From contig NC_071391.1 in NCBI RefSeq assembly GCF_022682495.2, positions 43,429,998 through 43,493,997 of the forward strand: a DNA stretch of 64,000 nucleotides, given 5' to 3'. Source of the DNA: Desmodus rotundus. Taxonomy: Eukaryota; Chordata; Mammalia; Chiroptera; Phyllostomidae. Below the pieces are notes generated by a model. It saw nothing but the letters and a program-made list of their open reading frames with translations. It had not been told where the DNA came from and ran no database searches. The translations under genes were made by a program, and so were the position numbers. Position 1 is the first letter of the stretch; each line of letters begins with the position of its first letter. Shown in pieces: positions 56,121-64,000 of this stretch.

Positions 56121-57490
56121 AGACCCACCTGAGAAAAAAATACTTACACAGAATGAAAGTGAAGTATTGGAAGAAAATATTCTAAGAAAATGGCAATGAA
56201 AAAAAGAAGCCATGGTAGCAATACTCATATCAGACAAAACAGACTTCAAAACAAGGGCCATAAAAAGAGACCAAGAGGACACTTCATAATACTCAAGGGA
56301 AGAATCCATCAAGAAGACATAAACATTATAAATATATATGCACCCAATATAGGAGCATCCAAATATATAAGGAAAACCTTGGAGGACTTCAAAAAAGATA
56401 TTGACAGCAACACACTTAAACTGGGGATTTTCACACCCCACTGTCAACAATGGATAGATCTTCCAAACAAATTATCAACAAGGATATTGTGACACTGAAT
56501 GACACTCTAGATCAAATGACCTTAATTGATATATACATAATGTTTCACCCCAAAGAAGCAAAATACACATTCATTTCAAATGCACATGGAATATTTTCAA
56601 AGATACAACACGTAATAGGACACAAAATGAGCCTCAACAAATTCAAGAAAATTGAAATTATATTAAGCATTTTCTCAGACAACAAGGGCTTGAAACTAGA
56701 AACCAACCTAAAGGAAAAAACTCAAAAACAGTCAAATTCATGGAGATTGAATAGCATGCTATTAAACAATGAATGAGTTATTAGTGAGATCTAGGAAGAA
56801 ATAAAAAAGTTTCTGGAAATAAATTAAAATGCACTCACAACAGTCCAAAAATTATGGGACACAGGGAAGGCAGTCCTGAGGGGGAAGTTCATAGTGATAC
56901 AGGCCTATATAAAACAGATAGAAAGTCTCAAAAAATAAAAATAAATAAAACAACCTAACACTACATCTATAAGAACTGGAGGAAACACAACAAAGTCCAG
57001 AGTGAGCAGAAAGAATAAAACAATTAAATTCAGAGAAGAATAAAATGACATACAGACTAAAAGAACAATTCAAAGGTCAATAAATCCAGGAGCTGGTTCT
57101 TTGAAAAGATAAACAAAATGGACTAGCCTTTAAACAGACTCAAATTAAGAAAAAAAGAGAGAAGACCTAAACAAATAAAATCAGAAGCAAAAGAGAAGTT
57201 ACAACTGATACCACAGAAATACAAAGTATTATAAGAAGTTACTATGAAAAACTATAAGGCAAGAATTTAAAAACCTAGGTGAAGTGGATATATTTTAAAA
57301 CATATAATTTTCCAAAAGTGAATCAGAAGAAGCAGAAAGTCTGAACAGACAGATAACAGCTAGTGAAATTGAAGCAGTCATCAAAAAAGGCTTTGCATAC
57401 AAAAGCCCTGGACCAGATGGTTTCAGAGGTGAATTTGACAAAACATTTACACAAGAGTTAACTCTTCTAAAGAGTTAGAAGAGGAATACA

Positions 57491-57735
57491 TTTCAACTGT
57501 TAAACTACCAATTTCAAACTGCAAAATACATTGCAAAAATATTTTAGAACAATTTTGATTATAATTTTTAAATATTAACAAATCTAATTATGCAGCATAT
57601 GAAGAAAAGATATGCATGCATGACCAAGTATAGTTTAGCATTAGAAATATATTAGTCATAATTTACTACATTAAAATATTAAAGAAAAATGCATGTATGG
57701 GAGCAGAGGTACTATGGGATATCTCTGTAACTTCC
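57491..57735. other. No recognisable feature
   Basis: AT-rich sequence between L1 elements. Confidence 0.3.
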
Positions 57736-57739
57736 ACTT

Positions 57740-58375
57740 ATTTTTTAAAATTTGGGTTAAACCCATATACCATAAGATGTATTATCTGTACCATTTTTAC
57801 GTGTATACAGTTCAGTGACATTAAATACATTACATTATTATGCAGCAACACCCGCCATCCATCCTCTGAAATTTTTTCATCCTATAAAACTGAAACTCTG
57901 TACCCACTAAACAACACCTCTCCATTATCTCCCACCCCATCCTCTGCAACCACCTTTACCCTTTCTGTCTTACAATTTTGACTACTCTAAATTATGTCAT
58001 ATAAATGGAACAATACAATATTTGTTATTTTCTGACTGTCATATTTCAGGTAGAAAAATATCATCAAGGTCCATACACATTGTAGCATATTGCAAAACTT
58101 CATCCCTTTTTAAAGCTGAATACTATTTTATATATATGTGTGTGTGTTTACGTATATGTGTATGTATATGTACACATACACATATACACACACATCACGT
58201 TTGCTTATCCATTTAGCAGTAGTTGCATACTTGGACTACTTTCACATTTAGCTATTATGAGTAATGCCGCTATAAACATGAATGCGCAAATATGTCTTTC
58301 AGACCCCGCTTTTGATCCTTTTGGGTACATACCCAGAAGTAGAATTGCTGGATCATATGCTACATCAGCGCTATT
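57740..58375 (-). mobile_element. Old L1M 3' region, antisense
   Basis: CATTATTATGCAGCAACACCCGCCATCCATCC, AAACTGAAACTCTGTACCCACTAAACAA, ATGTCATATAAATGGAACAATACAATATTTG, then CAGACCCCGCTTTTGATCCTTTTGGGTACATACCCAGAAGTAGAATTGCTGG is a clear old L1M plan. Confidence 0.85.
58128..58195. repeat. (TG/TA)n-(CA)n compound microsatellite
   Basis: Alternating TATG/TGTG units pass into CACA/TACA units, so the tract is partly self-complementary. It lies inside the L1M fragment. Confidence 0.85.
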
Positions 58376-58532
58376 ATATTCTTTAGAATTCTCTTCATTA
58401 TTTTGTCAACTTAATTTTATTAAATACCTGTCTATAATACTCGACAAAATTTTCTAAGCCTAAGGTTTAGCTGGATGTATCAGAAGTCATCATTCTCCAG
58501 CTCCTTTTAGTTACTAGACATATTTACAGACG

Positions 58533-58880
58533 AAACTGGAGAGCATTATCCTAAGTGAAATAAGCCAGGCAGTGAAAGAGAAATACCATATGATCTCACC
58601 CAGAAGTGGAACCTAATCAACAAAACAAACAAGCAAGCAACATATAACCAGACACACTGAAATAAAGAACAAACTGACAGTAAACAGAGAGGAGGGGGGA
58701 GAGTGATAATAGGGGATAATAGGGGAAGGGCCATCAAGGAGCATGTATAAAGGACACATGGACAAAGCCAAAGGATAGGTTTGAGGGTGGGAGGCTGGAT
58801 GAGTGGGGCAGGGGGGGCATGTTGGGGTGAAAATGGAGACAAATGTACTTGAACAACAACAACAAAAAATAATAATAAGA
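58533..58880 (+). mobile_element. 5'-truncated young L1 3' end, sense
   Basis: It begins AAACTGGAGAGCATTATCC and runs through AAGCCAGGCAGTGAAAG, the G-rich 3' UTR and GGAGACAAATGTACTTGAACAAC to an (AAC/AAT)-rich tail. No target duplication seen. Confidence 0.85.
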
Positions 58881-59495
58881 GAATATCAGTGCTATAATAA
58901 TTTCCTTTTTTTAAACAAATAGGCCATGGTGGTTATAGAGATTCTACCATATGTTTGATAAAAATTCTTTGATATTTAGGTTAATTTGGCACAGAGTGCA
59001 CTTCCTGATTTCTATAGAGGCTTTGGGGGATTTCATGCAGATGCTCCCATCTAAGATGAGTCTTTTTCTTCTAAAAGGCATTCCCAAATCTCTGCAAATA
59101 TTACAAGCCTGGCTCTGGCCCCAATTGTATACTTACAATAGGGGTGCTGTGCTCAACTCATCTTAAGTGTGAACTTCATGATACACAGACCTGGTTTAGA
59201 GCCATGGCACCTAGACTTTGGATTTTATGAACAGTGGGCAGAAACTCACGGGCCTGTGGGGGAGAGAAAGCCAGTTCCCTAGAGTGTAAATCCCAAGGTC
59301 AGTCTGAAATCAGTCAAACCCAGAGGGAAGAAGTAATTAAGTACAAGAATTATAAGCACATCATGTAGTTACTGTCTTACATTGGGTTTAATGGCACTGG
59401 CTTTCATCAGATACAGGCATAATTACATTTAAATGTTTAAGTTTCAGAATAGCTTTCTCTTTAAATTAAGCCTTTGGAAGTTTTCGTGTATTTAT
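58881..59495. other. No recognisable feature
   Basis: Unique-looking sequence. No gene or repeat family seen. Confidence 0.35.
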
Positions 59496-59499
59496 TTAT

Positions 59500-59670
59500 T
59501 TATATAAGTTCCTATACAATATTATATTAGTTTCATATTATGTTAGGCTCAAGTATGCAATATAGTGATTTGATGCTTTATACCTTACACTGTGATTACC
59601 CCAATAATTCTACTACTTATCTGTCACTATAGAAACATCACACTATTATTGACTAAATTCTTCATTCACC
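59500..59670 (-). mobile_element. Old L1 3' UTR fragment
   Basis: TATAAGTTCCTATACAATATTATATTAG, GTTAGGCTCAAGTATGCAATATAGTGATTTG, then CACTATTATTGACTAAATTC: diverged antisense L1 3' UTR. Confidence 0.5.
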
Positions 59671-59724
59671 TTATCCACCTGAGAGTATTTTTGAGGAAAA
59701 AGTATCTTTTGAAAGAGACATCTT

Positions 59725-60036
59725 TCATTTTTTTATGGTATTTAAGTACAGTTGTCTCCATTTTACTCCCACCACTAATCCCCGCCCCACCCATCCCCAC
59801 TTCCCACCCTCGATTCTAACCCCCTTTGGCTTTGTCCATGTGTCTTTTATACATGTTCCTTGATGACCCTTCCCCTTCTTTCCCCTCACCCCTCTGGTTG
59901 CTGTCAGTTTGTTCTTTATTTGAATGTCTCTGGTTATATTTTGCTTGCTTCTTTGTTTTTTTTTTAAATTAGGTTCCAGTTAGAGATGGGATAATGTTGT
60001 TTTTGTCTTTCACGGCTTGGTATATTTCACTTAGCA
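59725..60036 (-). mobile_element. Young L1 3' end, antisense, 5'-truncated
   Basis: TTTATGGTATTTAAGTACAGTTGTCTCC (tail side), the C/T-rich 3' UTR, and GTCTTTCACGGCTTGGTATATTTCACTTAGCAT. It stops at 60036 where a sense L1 begins. Confidence 0.8.
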
Positions 60037-60039
60037 TGG

Positions 60040-63000
60040 GTCAACAGTGAGAGCAAGGGAAAAATTAAAAGATTCTTTGAAACAAATGAAATGAGAACAC
60101 AATCCAAAATCTATCAGATACACAGAAAGCAATCTTAAGAGGGAAATTTATAGCATTACAGGCCTATCTCAAGAAACAAGAAAAGGCACAAATAAATGAT
60201 ATCACTTTACATTTCAAGAAATTTGAAAAAGAACAACAAACAAAGTCCAAAGTGAGTAGAAGGAAGGAAATACTAAAGATAAGAGCAGAAATAAATGAAA
60301 TAGAGTCTAAACAAATGATATCAAAGATCAATAAGTCCAGAGGCTGGTTCTTTGAGAAGATAAACAAGATTGACAACCCTTTAACTAGACTCATCAAGAA
60401 ACAAGAGGATTCAAATAAATAAAATCAGAAATGAAAGTGGATAAATAACAACTAACACCAAAGAAATACAAAAGGTTGCGAGAAAATACTATGAACAACT
60501 ATATACCAACAAATTGGATAGCCTGAATGAAATGAAAATTCCCAGAAACATACAATCTCCCAAAAATAAATCAAGAAGAATCAGAGAATCTGAATAGGCA
60601 GATTATACTTACTAAAATTGAAGCAGTAACCAAAAACTTCCATCAAACAAAATTCCTGGACTGGATGGCTTCACAGGTGAATTTTATCAAACATTCCAAG
60701 AAGAAACAACACCTCTCCTTCTCAACTATTTCATAAAATTCAAGAGGAGGGAAGACTCTCAAGCTCATTTTACTAGGCCAGTATTATCATAATCACAAAA
60801 CCAGATACAGACACTACTAAAAAAGAAGATTATGGGCGAATATCCTTGATGAACAGAGATACTATAATCTTCAACAAAATATTAGCAAACTGAATACAGC
60901 AACACATAAAAATATCATACACTGCCCTGGCTGGTGTGGCTCAGTGGATTGAGTGCCAGCCTGTGAACTAAAAATATCATACACTATGATTAAGTGGGAT
61001 TTATTCTGAAAATGCAAACATGGTACAACATTAGCAAATTGATAAATGTGACTCACCTCATAAACAAAATGAAGGATAAAAACCACATGATCATATCAAT
61101 AGATGCAGAAAAATCATTTGATAAAATCCAGCACCCATTTATGATAAAAACTCTTTGCAAAGTGGGAATAGACGGAGCATACCAAAACATAATAAAGGCC
61201 ATCTTTGACAGACCAACTGCCAGCCTCATATTTAATGCACAAAAACTGCAAGTGTTCCTCTTAAGATCAGGAAAAAGACAGGGATGTCTGTTTTCACCAC
61301 TCTTATTCATCATAGTACTGGAATTCTTAGCTATAGCAATCAGACAAGAAGAAGAGATAAAAGGCATCTAAATCAGAAAGGAAGAAGTAAAACTGTCTTT
61401 ACTTGCAGATGACATGATACTGTAGATAGAGAACCCTAAAGATTCCACCAACAAACTATCAGAACTAAAAAATGAATTCACTGAAGTAGCTGGGTACAAA
61501 ATTAAGGTCAAAAAATCAGTTGCTATTTTATATGCCAATAATGAACTAACAGAAAGGGAAATTAATAAAATAATCCTATTCACAGTTGCTTCAATTAGAA
61601 TAAAAAACCTAGAAATAAATCTAACCAAGGATGTAAAAGAACTATACTCACAAAATTATAAGTCACTGAAGAAAGAAATCAAAGAAAATACAAATAAGTG
61701 GAAGTACATATTGTGTTAAAGGATAGGAAGAATTAACATCATTAAAATGTCCATGCTATCCAAAGCAATCTATAGATTCAACACAATTCCTATCAAGATT
61801 CCAATATCATATTTACAGGGCTAGAATAAATAATTCAAAAATTTATATGGAATCACAAAAGGCTCCACATAGCAACAGCGATTTTGAGATACAAGAACGA
61901 AGTTGGAGGAATCACTCTATCTCATATGAGACTATACTCTAAGGCCATAGTAATCAAAATAGCATGGCATTATCATGAAAACAGACACATAGATCAATGG
62001 AACAGAGTAGAGAGCCCAGAAATAAACCTACTCCTTTAGTCAATTAATATTCAACAGGGGAAACAAATACATACAATGGGTTACAGTTTCTTCAATAAAT
62101 AGTATTCAGAAAATTGGGCAGATATGTGGAGAAAAATGAAACTAGATCACTTTCTTATACTCCACACAGGAATAAATTCAAAAGGGATAAATGACTTAAA
62201 TAATAGATTCAAAACCATATAAATCCTAGAAGGAAACATAGGCAGTAAAATCTAGGACATTGCTTATAGCTATATTTTATCTGATATATCTTCTCAGGCA
62301 AGGGAAACAAAAGAAAAGATAAACAAATCGGAATACATCAAACTAAAAAGTTTTTGCACATTAACAAAATAAAAAGACAACTCATGGAATGGGAGAACAT
62401 GGCTAATATCCAAAATTTATAAAGTACTTACAAAACTCAACACCAAAAAAGGCCTATCCAATTAAAAAATGGGCAGAAGATCTGAATAGACACTTCTCCA
62501 AAGTGGACATACAGATGGCCAATAGACTTATGAAAAGATGCTCAATGTCAACAGCAATCTGAGAAATGCAAATAAAAACCACACTGAGATAAACAACAAT
62601 GCTGGTAAGGATGTAGAGAAAGGGAAACGCTAGTGCACTGTTGGTGGGAATGCAGATTGGTGCAACCACTGTGGAAAGCAGTGTGGAGATACCTCAAAAA
62701 TTAAAAATGAATGTGGCTTTTGATACAGTGATCCCACTTCTGGGAACATTTTTGAATGAAAAAACATATAATTTGAAAGAACATAAGCACTCCTACGTTC
62801 ATTGCAGCGTTATTTACAATTGCCAAGATATGGAAGCATCCTAGTGTCCATCAATAGATGAGTGGATAATCCAAGTATGGGACATTTACACAGTGGAATA
62901 CAACTCAGCCACAAAAAATAAGAAAACTTTACACTTTGTGACAGCTTGGGTGGACCTGGAGAACATTATGCAAAGTGAAATAAGTCATTTAGAGAAAGAC

Positions 63001-63235
63001 AAATACAAGATTTCACTTATATGTGGAGTCTAATGAAGAAGCTGAAATAACATGCAAAATAGAGACAGATTCAGAGAGTAGGATGATGGTTATTGGGGGG
63101 GTTAAGTGGTGGGGACATAGAGTAAAAAGGAAAAAGGACTCATGGACATGGACAACAGTGGGGAGATTTGCAGGGGGGAGGTGAACATAAGCAGTTTAAA
63201 TGGTAATGGAAAAAAATCAATAAAATATTTTTTTG
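60040..63235 (+). mobile_element. 3.2-kb L1, sense, ORF2 reverse transcriptase to 3' end
   Basis: ORF2 text in order: [17 protein letters not shown] region (60120-60180), LDGFTGEFYQTFQ region (60658-60700), reverse transcriptase with [23 protein letters not shown] (open frame 60994-61371; usual palm motif), [11 protein letters not shown], then LSLLADDMIL near 61395 (the ADD catalytic motif; usual L1 is FADD), then the C-terminal domain and 3' UTR to a tail after AAAAAATCAATAAAATATT. Many stops; non-functional. A 45-bp VES fragment interrupts it at 60924. Confidence 0.9.
60924..60968 (+). mobile_element. Tailless 45-bp VES SINE head with 17-bp target duplication
   Basis: TAAAAATATCATACACT occurs perfectly at 60907-60923 and 60969-60985. 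Between them lies only the first 45 bases of a VES SINE, starting GCCCTGGCTGGTGTGGCTCA and ending in CTGTGAAC. There is no body and no A-tail. The next SINE bases would read about CAAA, close to the TAAA that begins the right duplication. Confidence 0.92.
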
Positions 63236-63239
63236 TATT

Positions 63240-63290
63240 TATGCTTTTATTTTTTTAATTACTTTATTGTTGTTCAAGTACAGTTTTTAA
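63240..63290 (-). mobile_element. L1 3'-tail scrap, antisense
   Basis: TTTTTTTAATTACTTTATTGTTGTTCAAGTACAG is a young L1 3' terminus with nothing further upstream, butted against the tail of the previous L1. Confidence 0.65.
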
Positions 63291-63551
63291 AAAAAGAATT
63301 TATAAGTACCCTCTTTGCATCCATCCTATGGTCATACACTTGTTCTTATCTTCTCACTAAATACTATTACACTAAATATTCTCCTTACCCCACATAAGTG
63401 TTTGGTCAATTCTTATCCTCCCATAGTTTATTTTTCTATGGATCTTTAAAAAGTCTGTTGAGCATCTCTTTATGCTAGAAAAACTTGTGTTTGAGGATTA
63501 TGTACCCTGAGAAATATTTGATTCTATGGCTTTCTGGAGTTGTGCTATGGA
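63291..63551. other. No recognisable feature
   Basis: AT-rich sequence before the element entering at the right edge. Confidence 0.3.
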
Positions 63552-64000
63552 TAGAAAATAAAGGACTTCTGACCAAGATGGATGCGTAGGTAGACACACT
63601 GTACCTCCTCACACAACCAAAAGAAGGACAACAACAATTTAAAAACAAAAAACAACCAGAAGTGAGAGAAAATTGAATTGTATGGGAGTCCGACAACCAA
63701 GGAGATAAAGATGAAGCATTCATCTAGACCGCTAGGAGGAGCGGAGACAGGCAGCAGGGTGAAGAGGACTCTCAGCAAGGCGGCAGCTGGTGGACCCAGT
63801 GAGTTGGCAGATTGTGGAGTGGGGCAGGCAGTGCTGCAGCTGGCCAGTGAGGCAGCAGCTGGTGGACCTGGTGACAGACCGCACAACCCAGAGTTCCAGT
63901 GCGGGGAAAGAAAGCCTAAAACCACTGATTGAAAACACCTGTGGGGGTTGAGACAGCAGCAGGAGAAACTCCCAACCTCACAGGAGAGTTTGTTGGATGG
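63552..64000 (+). mobile_element. 5' end of a further HAL1- or L1-type element, running off the window
   Basis: CCAAGATGGATGCGTAGGTAGACACACTG, CACACAACCAAAAGAAGGAC, and a GC-rich stretch match the 5' UTRs of the HAL1-like elements at 33875 (reverse) and 54424. The rest lies beyond 64000, so full L1 versus HAL1 cannot be told. Confidence 0.75.

Larger units (their letters stand above)
53075..57490 (+). mobile_element. L1, sense, 5' UTR to ORF2 reverse transcriptase start, broken
   Basis: 5' UTR-like sequence is followed by a decayed ORF1 (about 53340-54235: MLKEHSENYKELHGYYKAST, then NIHIIGIPEGEEE, then STKPALQDTLKGLF) with several stops. ORF2 starts near 54290 (ITLNVNGLNAPIKRHRV, endonuclease N-terminus). 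A HAL1-like insert interrupts it at 54424. ORF2 then resumes at 56134 with endonuclease (IYAPNIGASKYIRKTL; TPHCQQWIDL; FSKIQHVIGHKMSLNKFKK). It runs to the edge of the reverse transcriptase domain (IEAVIKKGFAYKSPGPDGF near 57370-57420) and breaks off. Some endonuclease text is missing around the insertion side. Not functional. Confidence 0.88.

Noticed and set aside
60994..61371. A 125-codon reverse transcriptase frame as a possible domesticated gene
   Set aside because: It is flanked by further decayed ORF2 with many stops and a normal L1 3' end, so it is just an undisturbed stretch of a dead L1.

Overview
The window is nuclear mammalian DNA, most likely from an echolocating (yangochiropteran) bat. 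The pointers to a bat are tRNA-derived SINEs of the VES type (216-395, 48971-49192, and a 45-bp fragment at 60924), a hAT-type MITE (29025-29233), and many copies of an L1 family whose 3' end carries the C/T-rich tail common in bat L1s. MIR, L2, MLT1 and L1M remnants are standard for placental mammals. The base composition is AT-rich, with no bacterial-style operons.

The genes belong to a class I (fish-like) olfactory receptor cluster. Four intact single-exon receptors lie on the minus strand: an OR52E-like gene (6088-7026), two OR52N2-like genes (18732-19697 and 39425-40387) and an OR56B1-like gene (49991-50950). Two receptor relics accompany them: a decayed OR52E-like pseudogene on the plus strand (about 12712-13160), and an 86-bp 5' stub of an OR52N gene cut off by an L1 (27523-27608). 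As I remember the human map, the order OR52E - OR52N - OR56B1 matches the chromosome 11p15.4 cluster read in reverse.

Layout. 1-5 kb: VES, MLT1 and several L1 fragments, one of which folds back on itself. 6-7 kb: OR52E-like gene. 10-18 kb: DNA-transposon-like sequence, the OR52E pseudogene and several ERV LTRs, including a solo LTR with a clean 4-bp target duplication. 18.7-21 kb: first OR52N2-like gene with another LTR upstream. 21-28 kb: MIR/L2 relics and a 2.1-kb L1 ending at the OR52N stub. 29-34 kb: hAT MITE, a processed pseudogene with poly(A) and target duplications, and an ORF1-only L1 derivative (HAL1-like) that keeps an open ORF1. 34-39 kb: L1 pieces. 39.4-40.4 kb: second OR52N2-like gene. 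40.6-49 kb: several L1 insertions with target duplications. 50-51 kb: OR56B1-like gene. 51-64 kb: almost entirely LINE sequence, with a second HAL1-like element nested in an L1 and a 5' end entering at the right edge.

The receptors do not act together in a pathway. Each olfactory neuron normally expresses one allele of one receptor, which signals through G-olf, adenylyl cyclase and a cyclic-nucleotide-gated channel. I found no sign of a new multi-gene system. The more unusual material is in the retrotransposon record: a tailless SINE insertion, several 5'-inverted L1s, one permuted L1, and a HAL1 with an in-frame-shortened ORF1. Repeat family names and human orthologue names come from recognition by eye, not from a search.
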